Source: Ancylobacter dichloromethanicus
GTDB lineage: Bacteria > Pseudomonadota > Alphaproteobacteria > Rhizobiales > Xanthobacteraceae
Length of the DNA: 64,000 bases
Assembly (NCBI RefSeq): GCF_018390645.1
Contig: NZ_JAHBGC010000038.1
Span: 327,911-391,910, forward strand
Direction of reading: 5' to 3'
The position numbers and the translations under genes are program-made. The notes beneath the pieces are model-generated. The model was not told where the DNA came from and did not search any database. It saw only the letters and a program-made list of their open reading frames with translations. The stretch's first letter is position 1. Each line of letters opens with the position of its first letter. Of the stretch, positions 25,395 to 37,141 are shown piece by piece.

Positions 25395-27113
25395 ATGGCC
25401 CGCGAGATTCATGCGGACCGCGCCCGGCTGGCGCTGTTCGCGGCTGAGACCGGTTGGAACAGCCTGGTGGCGCGCACCCTGGCGCATCCATGGTTTCCCT
25501 GGCGCGCGACATCCGTGCCGGTGCCCTCGCGGCTGCTGTTCGCCCCGCACGAATTGCGCACCGGCGACCCGGCGCGGGCCGGCGAGTTCTATGCCGGGCG
25601 CTACAGTTTCGCCGGCAAGCTGGTGCTGACCGACGGTGCCTCGCCCTTCGAGATGGAGCCGCCCTCGCCGGAATGGGCGCGCGAGCTCTATTCGTTCGGC
25701 TGGCTGCGGCATTTGCAGGCTTCCGCCTCGCCGCTCGCCCGGGCCCATGCCCGCGCGCTGGTGGGCGACTGGATCGCCATGCGCGGCCACCGGTTGCCGC
25801 AGGCATCGGCGCCGGAGGTGGCCGCGCGCCGGGTGTCGAGCTGGCTCACCCAGGCGCCGCTGATCCTGCAGGACGCCGATCCGGGCTTTCACCGCCGCTT
25901 CCTCCGCAGCCTGACGGCGCAGGTGCGCTACATCAAGAGCGTGGGGCCGAGCGCCCCGGACGGGCGCCCGCGCCTCGCCTGCGCGCTCACCCTGGCGCTG
26001 GCCAGCCTGTGCATGGCCGACCAGACGCGGCTGATGCGCGCCGCGCAGAAGCGGCTGATCGAGGAACTCGACCGGCAGGTGCTGGGCGATGGCGGCCATG
26101 TCAGCCGCAATCCCGGCATGCTGATCGAGGTGTTGCTCGACCTGCTGCCTTTGCGCCAGTGCTATGGCGCGCGCCATGTGGCGCCGCCGCCCACGCTGCT
26201 GAACGCCATCGACCGGATGATGCCGATGCTGCGCTTCTTCCGCCATGCCGACGGCGCCTTCGCGCTTTTCAACGGCATGGGGCCGACGCCGGCGGACGTG
26301 CTTGCCACGGTGCTGGCCTATGACGATGCGCGCGGGCGCCCGATCTCCAACGCGCCCTATTCGGGCTATCAGCGCATGGAGGCGGGCTCGACGGTGGTGA
26401 TCGCCGACACCGGCGCCCCGCCGCCGCTGCCGCTGAGCCTGGAGGCGCATGCGGGCTGCCTCTCCTTCGAGCTGTCGGCCGGCCGACACCGCCTCGTGGT
26501 CAATTGCGGCCTGCCTTCCGCCGGACGCGAGGAATGGCGCGCGGTGGCCCGGCAGACGGCGGCGCATTCCACTGTGGTGGTCGCGGATGCCTCCTCCTGC
26601 CGCTTCCTCTCCGCCGGGCCGCTGACAAGGCTGTGCGGCGCGCCGGTGCTCGGCGGCCCGGCCGACCTGCATGTCGACCGCGGCGAGCGCGGCGGGGCCG
26701 ATGTGCTGCGCGCCAGCCATGACGGCTATGCCCAGCGTTTCGGCGTGGTTCACCAGCGCTCCTGGCGGCTCTCGCCCGACGGCATGCGGCTCGACGGCGA
26801 GGACCTGTTCCGGGTGGCGCAGGGCGAGGAGTTTTCCGCCGACCAGCCGGGCCGCTACGCGGTGCGCTTTCACCTGCACCCCTCGGTCGAGCCCTCGCGC
26901 GCCTCGGACGGGCAGACGGTGATCCTGCGCCTGCCGGACGGCGACGACTGGGCCTTCACCGCGCCGGACAGCAGCGTGGCGATCGAGGAGAGCATCTTCC
27001 TCGGCAGCGGCGCCGGCCCGCGCCGCACCGAGCAATTGGTGATCACCGGCACCGCCCGGCAGACGCCGCGGGTGGAATGGACCTTCGTCCAGCTCAAGGC
27101 GCTGCGGGGGTAG
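25395..27113 (+). CDS. Heparinase II/III-family protein
   Basis: A 572-residue protein. The N-terminal half is an alpha-helical toroid-like region and the C-terminal half (about 330-570) matches the heparinase II/III beta-sandwich (YQRMEAGSTVVIADTGAPPP, LSFELSAGRHRLVVNCG, HSTVVVADASSC). Characterised members cleave acidic polysaccharides by elimination, but the alphaproteobacterial proteins next to rsmB and purH are not biochemically defined to my knowledge. No signal peptide is evident, so a cytosolic location is likely, which is odd for a lyase. Spacing to rsmB is 136 bp. Confidence 0.85.
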   Translation: MAREIHADRARLALFAAETGWNSLVARTLAHPWFPWRATSVPVPSRLLFAPHELRTGDPARAGEFYAGRYSFAGKLVLTDGASPFEMEPPSPEWARELYSFGWLRHLQASASPLARAHARALVGDWIAMRGHRLPQASAPEVAARRVSSWLTQAPLILQDADPGFHRRFLRSLTAQVRYIKSVGPSAPDGRPRLACALTLALASLCMADQTRLMRAAQKRLIEELDRQVLGDGGHVSRNPGMLIEVLLDLLPLRQCYGARHVAPPPTLLNAIDRMMPMLRFFRHADGAFALFNGMGPTPADVLATVLAYDDARGRPISNAPYSGYQRMEAGSTVVIADTGAPPPLPLSLEAHAGCLSFELSAGRHRLVVNCGLPSAGREEWRAVARQTAAHSTVVVADASSCRFLSAGPLTRLCGAPVLGGPADLHVDRGERGGADVLRASHDGYAQRFGVVHQRSWRLSPDGMRLDGEDLFRVAQGEEFSADQPGRYAVRFHLHPSVEPSRASDGQTVILRLPDGDDWAFTAPDSSVAIEESIFLGSGAGPRRTEQLVITGTARQTPRVEWTFVQLKALRG

Positions 27114-27188
27114 TCGGCGGGCGGCGCCTGCGTGCTTCGAGGCCGCCTCCGGCGGGACCTCGGCATGACGATGTTGCCGCTCGAATGC

Positions 27189-27230
27189 CGTCATCCTGAG
27201 GTGCGAGCCCCGCGAGCCGCGAAGGTTGCC
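27189..27230 (-). repeat. Isolated REP-like element upstream of purH
   Basis: Inverted, diverged copy (CGTCATCCTGAGG to CGCGAAGGTTGCC) of the palindrome found at 17-18 kb. It lies in the 200-bp gap before purH. Confidence 0.65.
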
Positions 27231-27313
27231 CGCCTGTCGCCGTGCAAGGTTCACCCGGAAGGCGAGACGTGATAGGGCGGCGCCATCCTCTTTCCAACGA
27301 ACGGGCCGCCCCC

Positions 27314-28915
27314 ATGTCCGCCGAAATCCGCCCCATCGCCCGTGCCCTGCTCTCGGTCTCCGACAAGACCGGCCTCGTGCCCTTCGCCCAGGCGCTCGCC
27401 GGCAAGGGAATCGAGCTGGTCTCCACCGGCGGCACGCGCAAGGCGCTGGCCGAGGCGGGACTGAGGGTGCTGGACGTGGCCGACCTCACCGGCTTTCCCG
27501 AGATGATGGACGGCCGGGTGAAGACGCTGCACCCGGCGGTGCATGGCGGCATCCTTGCCATCCGCGACAATGAAGAGCATCAGGCGTCCATGAAGGAACA
27601 CGGCATCGGGCCGATCGACCTCGTGGTGGTCAATCTCTACCCGTTCGAGGCGACCGTGGCGCGCGGCGCCGGCTATGACGACTGCGTCGAGAACATCGAC
27701 ATTGGCGGCCCGGCGATGATCCGCGCCGCGGCCAAGAACCACGCCGATGTCGCGGTGGTGGTCGACCCGTCGAGCTACGCCACCGTGCTGGCGGACATCG
27801 ACGCCGAGGGCGGCACCACGCTGGCGACGCGGCGCAGGCTGGCGCAGCTCGCCTATGCCCGCACCGCCACCTATGACGGCGCCATCGCCGGCTGGTTCGC
27901 GGAGGTGGAGGCGAAGGAAAATACCGAAGCGGCGGCGGAGAGCCGCGTGTTCGGCGGGCGCCTCGCCGAGGCGCTGCGCTATGGCGAGAACCCGCACCAG
28001 AGCGCGGCGTTCTATGTCGGTGGCGCGGCCCGTCCGGGCGTCGCCACCGCCCGCCAGCTGCAGGGCAAGGCACTCTCCTACAACAACCTCAACGACACCG
28101 ACGCCGCCTTCGAGGCGGTGGCCGAGTTCGACCCGGCCCGCGCGCCGGCGGTGGTGATCGTCAAGCATGCCAATCCGTGCGGCGTGGCCGAGGGCGCGTC
28201 GCTGGTCGAGGCCTATCGCAAGGCGCTGGCCTGCGACCCGACCTCGGCCTTCGGCGGCATCGTGGCGCTGAACCGCACGCTGGACGCCGAGGCCGCCCGC
28301 GCCATCGTCGAGATCTTCACCGAGGTGATCGTCGCCCCCAACGCCACCGAGGAGGCCGCCGCCATCATCGGCGGGAAGAAGAATCTGCGCCTGCTGGTCA
28401 CCGGCGCGCTGCCCGACCCGCGTGGGCGCGGCACGGCGGTGAAGTCGCTGGCGGGCGGCTATCTCGTGCAGTCGCGCGACAATGCGGTGGTCGACGACAT
28501 GGCGCTGAAGGTGGTGACGAAACGCGCGCCGACCACGAAGGAACTGGCCGACCTCGCCTTCGCCTTCCGGGTGGTGAAGCATGTGAAGTCGAACGCCATC
28601 GTCTACGCGAAGGACCTCGCCACGGTGGGCATCGGCGCCGGGCAGATGAGCCGGGTCGATTCGGCGCGCATCGCCGCCCACAAGGCGCGCGACGCGGCGG
28701 CGGCCGGTGGCTTCGCGGAACCGCTGACGCGGGGCAGCGTGGTGGCCTCGGACGCCTTCTTCCCCTTCGCCGACGGGCTGGTGACCGCCATCGAGGCGGG
28801 GGCGAGCGCGGTGATCCAGCCGGGCGGCTCGATCCGCGACAATGAGGTGATCGCGGCGGCGGACGCGGCCGGCATCGCCATGGTGTTCACCGGCGTGCGC
28901 CATTTCCGCCACTGA
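27314..28915 (+). CDS. purH: Bifunctional AICAR formyltransferase / IMP cyclohydrolase
   Basis: A 533-residue enzyme for the last two steps of de novo purine synthesis. The N-terminal cyclohydrolase domain has [18 protein letters not shown] and STGGTRKAL, and the DGRVKTLHP motif. The C-terminal transformylase domain has [25 protein letters not shown] with the catalytic Lys-His pair, and [11 protein letters not shown]. The ATG at 27314 matches the conserved start; in-frame upstream codons extend into a REP-containing gap. Ends at a strong bidirectional terminator. Confidence 0.96.
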   Translation: MSAEIRPIARALLSVSDKTGLVPFAQALAGKGIELVSTGGTRKALAEAGLRVLDVADLTGFPEMMDGRVKTLHPAVHGGILAIRDNEEHQASMKEHGIGPIDLVVVNLYPFEATVARGAGYDDCVENIDIGGPAMIRAAAKNHADVAVVVDPSSYATVLADIDAEGGTTLATRRRLAQLAYARTATYDGAIAGWFAEVEAKENTEAAAESRVFGGRLAEALRYGENPHQSAAFYVGGAARPGVATARQLQGKALSYNNLNDTDAAFEAVAEFDPARAPAVVIVKHANPCGVAEGASLVEAYRKALACDPTSAFGGIVALNRTLDAEAARAIVEIFTEVIVAPNATEEAAAIIGGKKNLRLLVTGALPDPRGRGTAVKSLAGGYLVQSRDNAVVDDMALKVVTKRAPTTKELADLAFAFRVVKHVKSNAIVYAKDLATVGIGAGQMSRVDSARIAAHKARDAAAAGGFAEPLTRGSVVASDAFFPFADGLVTAIEAGASAVIQPGGSIRDNEVIAAADAAGIAMVFTGVRHFRH

Positions 28916-28932
28916 GCGGGGCGCGAAACGCG

Positions 28933-28964
28933 AAAGGGCCGGCGCGGGGCCGGCCCTTCGATTT
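28933..28964. terminator. Bidirectional terminator between purH and ompW
   Basis: AAGGGCCGGC (28934-28943) pairs perfectly with GCCGGCCCTT (28949-28958) around a 5-base loop, followed by CGATTT on the plus side and GCGTTTCGCG on the minus side. It serves two convergent genes. Confidence 0.8.
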
Positions 28965-28979
28965 GTGCGTGTCCGCCGC

Positions 28980-29690
28980 TCAGAAGCGGTAGGTGACGCC
29001 GAGGCCGACGATCCACGGGTCGAGATCGGCCTTGCCGGACAGCGTCTCGCCGGCGACCACGACGTCGAAATCGGGCTGCAGGAACAGCTTCTTCACGTCG
29101 ACGTTGAGGCCCCAATGGGCGTCGAACATGTAGTCGAAGCCGGCCTGCAGGGCCCAGCCGAACGTGTCCTTCACGTCGATCGAATCGGCCGAATAGGCCT
29201 TCTGGTCGAAGAAGAAGGTGTAGTTGATGCCGGCGCCGACATAAGGCTTGAAGGCGCCGAAATCGGTGAAATGATACTGCAGGGTGAGGGTCGGCGGCAG
29301 CAGCCAGACCTCGGCGATCTTGTTCAGGTTGGAGAGCGTGCCGCGGCCATTGATGTCGTGCGGCGTCACGCCGAGAATGAGTTCGGCGGCCCAGTTCTTG
29401 GTGAAGTAGTAGGTGATGTCGAGCTCGGGGACGACGGAGTCGGAATAGTCGAGGTTCGAGCCGCCGACCCCGTGCACCGAGCCGCCGCCCTCGGGAAACA
29501 CGCCGAGCACGCGCAGGCGGATCTGCCAGGGGCTCGGCTCCTTCACCGGGGCGGGGGCCTTGTAGGCGAGCGGCGGGGCGTTGCCCATGTCGGCGGCGAG
29601 CGCCGGCGTGCCGGCCAGCACGGCGCCCATGAGCGCGAGCCCCGCCGCCGGAGCGGAAATGCGACTTGATATGAACCGGATGGACGGCAT
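28980..29690 (-). CDS. ompW: OmpW-family outer membrane protein
   Basis: A 236-residue eight-stranded outer membrane barrel. A signal peptide (ends near ALAADMGN) is followed by family motifs: [61 protein letters not shown], and the C-terminal VGLGVTYRF ending in Phe. OmpW forms a narrow hydrophobic channel and in enterobacteria responds to anaerobiosis through FNR. Here a perfect FNR/FixK-type box sits 76-89 bp upstream of the start codon, placing it for class II activation. The start at 29690 gives the proper signal peptide; longer frames run antisense to the glutamate dehydrogenase gene. Confidence 0.9.
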   Translation of the reverse strand: MPSIRFISSRISAPAAGLALMGAVLAGTPALAADMGNAPPLAYKAPAPVKEPSPWQIRLRVLGVFPEGGGSVHGVGGSNLDYSDSVVPELDITYYFTKNWAAELILGVTPHDINGRGTLSNLNKIAEVWLLPPTLTLQYHFTDFGAFKPYVGAGINYTFFFDQKAYSADSIDVKDTFGWALQAGFDYMFDAHWGLNVDVKKLFLQPDFDVVVAGETLSGKADLDPWIVGLGVTYRF

Positions 29691-29713
29691 GCCCCAAACC
29701 CCTTGAATCACTT

Positions 29714-29728
29714 GCCCCGCTACGGGGC
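29714..29728 (-). other. Hairpin in the ompW 5' untranslated region
   Basis: GCCCCG CTA CGGGGC forms a 6-bp stem and 3-base loop about 24 bases before the ompW start. It may protect the leader or influence initiation; its role is unknown. Confidence 0.5.
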
Positions 29729-29765
29729 GCACGCCTATTCGTGAGGCGCGGGGTGCGGTGCCCGC

Positions 29766-29779
29766 TTGATCGAGATCAA
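29766..29779. promoter_or_regulatory. FNR/FixK-type box between ompW and the glutamate dehydrogenase gene
   Basis: TTGAT-CGAG-ATCAA is an exact TTGAT-N4-ATCAA site, the consensus of FNR, FixK and FnrL regulators. It is the core of a larger perfect palindrome, 11-bp arms at 29761-29771 and 29774-29784. Its centre is 82 bp before the ompW start. A class II position (-41.5) would put the transcription start near 29731, and a CGAATA sequence lies at about -10 from there. Confidence 0.8.
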
Positions 29780-29939
29780 GCGGGCGATAGTCTTGTGTGG
29801 CTGTGACCGACGGGCAACAGAGGCATGGGCGAGGAGGAACCCGCATTCCAGCGCGAAGAATAGACGTATAATAGAAATGTCGGAGACAGCCGGCACGCGG
29901 GCGGCCATAAGGGGCCCGGGCATCCGGCAGGGGGAAGCG

Positions 29940-32900
29940 ATGGGCGTCGAAGGGTTCCTGGCCAGCGAAGACGAGCGCGTTGCGCGCCAGCTCGTCGAGC
30001 AGGCGGACCTTATCCTGCAGGCGACCGACGGCGACGTGCCGGCCCGGTTCGCCCATGGCTTGTTCGGTCGGGCGGTGGCGGAGGATGTGCGTGTCTACAC
30101 CCCGCACGAACTCGCCACGCTCGCGCGCCTCGCCTATGGCCATCTGAAGCTCCGCCGCCGCGAGAGCTTCGACATCCGCATCGAGCAGCCGCAGGCCGCA
30201 GAGGGCGGCGACCGGCTGGGCCGGGTCTCGGTGATCGAGATCGTCAATGACGACATGCCGTTCCTGCTCGATTCGGTGATGGGCGCGCTGAACGCGCAGG
30301 GCCTGACCGCGAGCTTCGTGGTGCACCCGATCATGGGCGTCGACCGCGACGCCAACGGCCAGGTGAGCAGCCTGATTCCCGGCGAGACGTCGGCCGGCGC
30401 GCGCATGCGGCGCGAGAGCCTGATCCAGATCCATGTGCCACGGATCGAGGATGAGAGCCGGCGCGCGGCGCTGGTCGAGGAACTCAGCCTGGTGCTGAAC
30501 CAGGTGCGCGTCGTGGTGGGCGCCTGGCAGCCGATGATGGCGCAGGTGCGCGGCGCCGTGACCAATCTCACCCTCGCCCCGGCCATGGTGCCGCGCGAGG
30601 AGCGGGAAGAGGCCATCGCCTTCCTCGAATGGCTGCTGGCCGGGCGCTTCACCTTTCTCGGCTGCCGCCACTATCAGGCCACCGGCACGCCGGGCGGGCC
30701 GAAGGCGACGACGTTCGAGCGGCGCATGGAGGATGCGCTGGGGCTGACGGCGGACGAGGATTTCCGCCTGTTCCGCCCCACCGGCGACCCGCGCAGCGTG
30801 AGCGCCGACCTGACCGACGCGCTCGCCGACCCCGCCCCGCTGATCGTCACCAAGTCCCGCACCCTGTCCAGGGTGCACCGGCGGGCGTGGATCGACGTGG
30901 TGCTGGTCAAGCGCTACGATTCGCAGGGACGGGTGGTCGGCGGGCTGTGCATTTGCGGCCTGTTCACCGCCACCGCCTATACCAGTTCGGTCCGCACCAT
31001 CCCGATGCTCCGGCGCAAGACCGCCACCGTGCTGGCGCGGGCCGGCTTCGCGCCCGAGAGCCATTCCGGCCGGGCGCTGGTGAAGGTGCTGGAAACCTAT
31101 CCGCGCGACGACCTGTTCCAGATCGATTCGACCGCGCTCTACCAGTTCGCGCTCGCCATTCTCCAGCTCGATGAGCACCCCCGGGTGCGGGTGCTGGCGC
31201 TGAACGAGCGCTTCGACCGCTTCGTCTCGATCCTCATCTTCGTGCCGCGCGACCGCTATGGCAGCGAAGTGCGCGAGAAGATCGGCAACCTGCTGGCGGC
31301 GAGCTTCGGCGGCCAGATCGCCGCCTTCCGCCCGATGTTCCTCGACGGTCCGCTGACGCGGGTGCACTTCATCATCGAGCGCGGCCCCGGCGAGGTGCCG
31401 AACGTCAACCGCGCGACGCTGGAAGAGGCGATCGGCGAGATCATCCGCACCTGGGCGGACGGTTTCGCCGAGGCGCTGGCGGCGACGGTTCCCGCCAGCA
31501 AGGCGACCGAGCTGATGGAGCGCTACGCCCGGGCGTTTCCGGCCGGCTACCAGTCGGCCAGCGCGCCGCCCGAGGCGATCGACGATCTGCGCCTGATCGA
31601 AGACCTGAGCGACGCCAGCCCGGTGGCGGCGGATTTCCGCCCCTCGTCGCTGCGCGAGCGCGGCCGGGTCTCGCTCAAGGTGTTCAGCTACAAGGTGCCG
31701 CGCCTGCTCTCCGAGCGCGTGCCGCTGCTCGAATCGATGGGCTTCGTCGTCATCGACGAGCGCACCTTCACCATCCGCCCGGCCGGCGGGGCGCCGGTCT
31801 ACCTGCACGACATGCTGCTGTCGCGGCGCGGCGGCGGCGACATCCCGCTCGACAAGCTCGGGACGCGGCTGCACGCCACGCTGATGGCGGTGCTGCGCGG
31901 GGGCGAGAGCGACGGCTTCAACGCCCTCGCGCTCAACGCCCAGCTCGGCTGGCGCGACATCGCGCTGATGCGCGCGCTGGGGCGCTACCTGCGCCAGGTC
32001 GGCATCCCGTTCAGCCAGGATTATCTCTGGCAGACGCTCAACGCCCACCCCGCCATCACCCAGAAGCTGGTGGCGCTGTTCCATGCCCGCTTCGATCCCG
32101 ACAGGGGCGAGCGCCGGGCGGAGCGTCAGGCCGAGCTGCAGGCCGAGATCGAGAGCGCGCTGGTCGACGTGCCCAGCCTCGACGAGGACCGCATCCTGCG
32201 CCGCTTCGTCAATCTGGTCGGCGCGGCGGTGCGGACCAATTTCTTCCAGCGTGGCACGCAGGGCGGCCACCGGCCGACCATCGCCGTCAAGTTCGTCAGC
32301 GCCGAGGTCGAGGGCCTGCCGGCGCCGCGCCCGCTGTTCGAGATCTTCGTGCAGTCGCCACGGGTGGAAGGCATCCATCTGCGCTTCGGCCGCGTCGCGC
32401 GCGGCGGCCTGCGCTGGTCCGACCGGCCGCAGGACTTCCGCACCGAGGTGCTGGGCCTGGTCAAGGCGCAGCAGGTGAAGAACGCCGTCATCGTGCCGGT
32501 GGGCGCCAAGGGCGGCTTCGTACCGCAGCAGCTTCCCGCCGGCCCGCGCGAGGCCATACAGGCCGAAGGTATCGAGGCCTACAAGCTGTTCATCTCCAGC
32601 CTGCTCGACGTCACCGACAACATCGAGGAGGGGCGCACCGTCCATCCCCCGCACACGGTGCGGCACGATGAGGACGACCCCTATCTGGTGGTCGCCGCCG
32701 ACAAGGGCACCGCGACCTTCTCCGACACCGCCAACGCGCTCTCGCTGCAGCGCGGCTTCTGGCTCGGCGACGCCTTCGCCTCCGGCGGCTCGGTCGGCTA
32801 CGACCACAAGGCGATGGGCATCACCGCGCGCGGCGCCTGGGAGGCGGTGCGCCGGCATTTCCGCGAGATGGACGTGGATATCCGCACCACGCCGTTCACC

Positions 32901-34793
32901 GTGGTCGGCGTCGGCGACATGTCGGGCGACGTGTTCGGCAACGGCATGATCCTGGAGAACACCATCCGGCTGGTGGCCGCCTTCGACCATCGCGACATCT
33001 TCCTCGACCCCAATCCCGACCCCGAAGCCTCCTTCCGCGAGCGCAAGCGGCTGTTCGCGCTGCCGCGCTCGTCCTGGCAAGACTACGACAAGTCGCTGAT
33101 CTCGCCGGGCGGCGGGGTGTTTCCGCGCACCGCCAAGAGCATCCCGCTCACCGTGGCGATGCGCGAGGTGCTGGGGTTCGACAAGAGCTCGGCCTCGCCC
33201 TCCGAGGTGATCAGCGCCATATTGCGCGCCCCGGCCGACCTGCTGTGGTTCGGCGGCATCGGCACCTATGTGCGCGCCTCCAGCGAGACCGACGCGCAGG
33301 CGGGCGACCGCGCCAATGACGGCGTGCGCGTCACCGGCGGCGAGGTGCGGGCGCGGGTGATCGGCGAGGGCGCCAATCTCGGCGTCACCCAGCGCGGGCG
33401 CATTGAGGCGGCGCGGCGCGGCGTGCGGCTCAACACCGACGCCATCGACAATTCCGCCGGGGTGAACACCTCCGACATCGAGGTGAACATCAAGATCGCC
33501 ATGGGGCCCGCTCTGCGCGAAGGCCGGCTCGACCCGCAGGCGCGGGCGCAGATCCTCGCCGGCATGACCGGCGACGTGGCGGCGCTGGTGCTGGCCAACA
33601 ACTATCTGCAGACGCTCGCGCTCTCGCTCGCCGAGATGCGCGGCCTCGACGAGCTCGGCTTCATCCAGCGGCTGATGCAGCGGCTGGAGGGGCGCGGGCT
33701 GCTCGACCGGGCGGTCGAGTTCCTGCCCTCCGACAGCGAGCTGAACGAGCGGCGCGGCCGCGGCGAGAGCCTGACCCGGCCGGAAATGGCGGTGCTGTTC
33801 GCCTATGCCAAGCTTTCCGCCCATTCGGACCTGCTCGACACCGACGTGCCGGACGATCCCTATCTCGCGCGCGAACTCGCGGCCTATTTCCCGGCCGAGC
33901 TGCGCGAGCATTTCCCCGAGGGCATCGAGCGCCACCGGCTGCGGCGCGACATCATCGCCACCCGGCTGTCCAACGCCATGATCAACCATGGCGGCCCGGC
34001 CTTCATCGCCCGGCTTTCGGACGAGACCGGCGCCGGCATCGACAGCATCGCCAAGGCCTTCGCGGTGGTGCGCGACGGTTTCGGGCTTGCCGTGCTGAAC
34101 CGCGAGATCGACGCGCTGGACGGGCAGGTGCCGGGCGCGGTGCAGCTCGACCTCTACGGCGTCGTGCAGGACATGCTGCTCGACCGCTCGATCTGGTTCC
34201 TGCGCAATGTCGACCTGCGGCGCAATCTCGACGAACTGGTCGGCCACTACGCTGCCGGCATCGGCCCGGTGGAGAAGGTGCTCTCCGGCCCGGTGCGCGA
34301 ATTGCTGCCGGAGGAGACGCGGGTGCTGCACGATGCCCGCATCAGCCAGTGGACGCAGGCCGGGGTGCCCGAGGCGCTGGCGCGGCGCATCGCCCGCCTG
34401 CCGGCGGTGGAGAGCGCCACCGACATCGTGCTGATCGCCGACCGCACGCGCGCGCCGCTGGCGGATGCCGCCGTGACCTTCTTCGCCGTCGCCCTGCTGT
34501 TCCGGCTCGACCGCATCCTCGGCCCGGCCCGCACGCTCTCGGTGACCGACTATTACGACCGGCTGGCGCTGGAGCGTGCCATCGCGGCGTTCGAGAGCGC
34601 GGTGAGGCGGCTCACCGCCGAGGTGATCGAGGAGCACGGGGCGGGCGTCGCCGGCGTGTCGAGCTGGGCAATGGCGCGCGGCGAGGTGGTGGAGCGGGCC
34701 CGCAACGGCGTGCACGACATCGCCGGCTCGGGGCTCAGCGTGTCCAAGCTCTCCGTCGCCGCCAGCCTGATCGGCGACCTGGTGCGGGGGTAG
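29940..34793 (+). CDS. NAD-specific glutamate dehydrogenase, large (about 180 kDa) type
   Basis: A giant dehydrogenase of 1617 residues, the length expected for the L_180/Bac_GDH class that oxidises glutamate to 2-oxoglutarate and ammonium. N-terminal regulatory (ACT-like) segments are followed by the catalytic core around residues 770-1230: EGIHLRFGRVARGGLRWSDR, VKAQQVKNAVIVPVGAKGGF with the catalytic lysines, and GVGDMSGDVFGNGMI in the NAD-binding part. The ATG at 29940 has a GGGGGAAG ribosome-binding site; the in-frame ATGs at 29766 and 29877 lack one, and the first overlaps the FNR box. Convergent with acs. The opposite strand carries a spurious open frame across the whole gene. Confidence 0.94.
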   Translation: MGVEGFLASEDERVARQLVEQADLILQATDGDVPARFAHGLFGRAVAEDVRVYTPHELATLARLAYGHLKLRRRESFDIRIEQPQAAEGGDRLGRVSVIEIVNDDMPFLLDSVMGALNAQGLTASFVVHPIMGVDRDANGQVSSLIPGETSAGARMRRESLIQIHVPRIEDESRRAALVEELSLVLNQVRVVVGAWQPMMAQVRGAVTNLTLAPAMVPREEREEAIAFLEWLLAGRFTFLGCRHYQATGTPGGPKATTFERRMEDALGLTADEDFRLFRPTGDPRSVSADLTDALADPAPLIVTKSRTLSRVHRRAWIDVVLVKRYDSQGRVVGGLCICGLFTATAYTSSVRTIPMLRRKTATVLARAGFAPESHSGRALVKVLETYPRDDLFQIDSTALYQFALAILQLDEHPRVRVLALNERFDRFVSILIFVPRDRYGSEVREKIGNLLAASFGGQIAAFRPMFLDGPLTRVHFIIERGPGEVPNVNRATLEEAIGEIIRTWADGFAEALAATVPASKATELMERYARAFPAGYQSASAPPEAIDDLRLIEDLSDASPVAADFRPSSLRERGRVSLKVFSYKVPRLLSERVPLLESMGFVVIDERTFTIRPAGGAPVYLHDMLLSRRGGGDIPLDKLGTRLHATLMAVLRGGESDGFNALALNAQLGWRDIALMRALGRYLRQVGIPFSQDYLWQTLNAHPAITQKLVALFHARFDPDRGERRAERQAELQAEIESALVDVPSLDEDRILRRFVNLVGAAVRTNFFQRGTQGGHRPTIAVKFVSAEVEGLPAPRPLFEIFVQSPRVEGIHLRFGRVARGGLRWSDRPQDFRTEVLGLVKAQQVKNAVIVPVGAKGGFVPQQLPAGPREAIQAEGIEAYKLFISSLLDVTDNIEEGRTVHPPHTVRHDEDDPYLVVAADKGTATFSDTANALSLQRGFWLGDAFASGGSVGYDHKAMGITARGAWEAVRRHFREMDVDIRTTPFTVVGVGDMSGDVFGNGMILENTIRLVAAFDHRDIFLDPNPDPEASFRERKRLFALPRSSWQDYDKSLISPGGGVFPRTAKSIPLTVAMREVLGFDKSSASPSEVISAILRAPADLLWFGGIGTYVRASSETDAQAGDRANDGVRVTGGEVRARVIGEGANLGVTQRGRIEAARRGVRLNTDAIDNSAGVNTSDIEVNIKIAMGPALREGRLDPQARAQILAGMTGDVAALVLANNYLQTLALSLAEMRGLDELGFIQRLMQRLEGRGLLDRAVEFLPSDSELNERRGRGESLTRPEMAVLFAYAKLSAHSDLLDTDVPDDPYLARELAAYFPAELREHFPEGIERHRLRRDIIATRLSNAMINHGGPAFIARLSDETGAGIDSIAKAFAVVRDGFGLAVLNREIDALDGQVPGAVQLDLYGVVQDMLLDRSIWFLRNVDLRRNLDELVGHYAAGIGPVEKVLSGPVRELLPEETRVLHDARISQWTQAGVPEALARRIARLPAVESATDIVLIADRTRAPLADAAVTFFAVALLFRLDRILGPARTLSVTDYYDRLALERAIAAFESAVRRLTAEVIEEHGAGVAGVSSWAMARGEVVERARNGVHDIAGSGLSVSKLSVAASLIGDLVRG

Positions 34794-34899
34794 GCGCCGC
34801 ACCCCGGGCGCTGGTCCGGGAGCGGCGAACAGGCCGTGCCCCCGCCGTGCCCGGCCCTGCGCCGGACATTCACGCCCTTGAGCGGATGGGACGTGGTGG

Positions 34900-34922
34900 A
34901 TGGCCGGGCCAGGCCCGGCCAT
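34900..34922. terminator. Palindrome between gdh and acs, REP-like and probable bidirectional terminator
   Basis: ATGGCCGGGCC (34900-34910) and GGCCCGGCCAT (34912-34922) are perfect 11-bp arms around one base. This palindrome is a common interspersed element of Rhizobiales and sits between convergent genes 107 bp past gdh and 22 bp past acs. Confidence 0.65.
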
Positions 34923-34943
34923 GACGTTCGATACAGCGGGCGG

Positions 34944-36902
<1,959 letters not shown>

Positions 36903-37141
36903 GGCGTTTCTCCCCTTAAGGCCGGCGCTGCGCGCCCTCTTGCTTCGGCGGGATTATGGGGAGCCGGCCGGGACGGGACAAGCCGCGGCGGCGCGCGACT
37001 TTGGTCGGTAGGTAATCGCGCGGACGGCGCGGGCGCGCGGCCCGCACCTCCGGCACGCGGCGGGGCGGCCTTTGCGGCCACCCCGCGGGAACCCATTGTC
37101 GAGAGAAGGCGCGGGGCGCGCGAGGCGCCCGGCGCCGCTGC

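Noticed and set aside
28980..34922. An uninterrupted minus-strand open frame of 1980 codons across ompW and the whole glutamate dehydrogenase gene.
   Set aside because: Only its last 236 codons (ompW) have homology and a signal peptide. The rest is the antisense of a high-GC coding region, where stop codons are rare. Long antisense frames opposite NAD-glutamate dehydrogenase genes are a known artefact.
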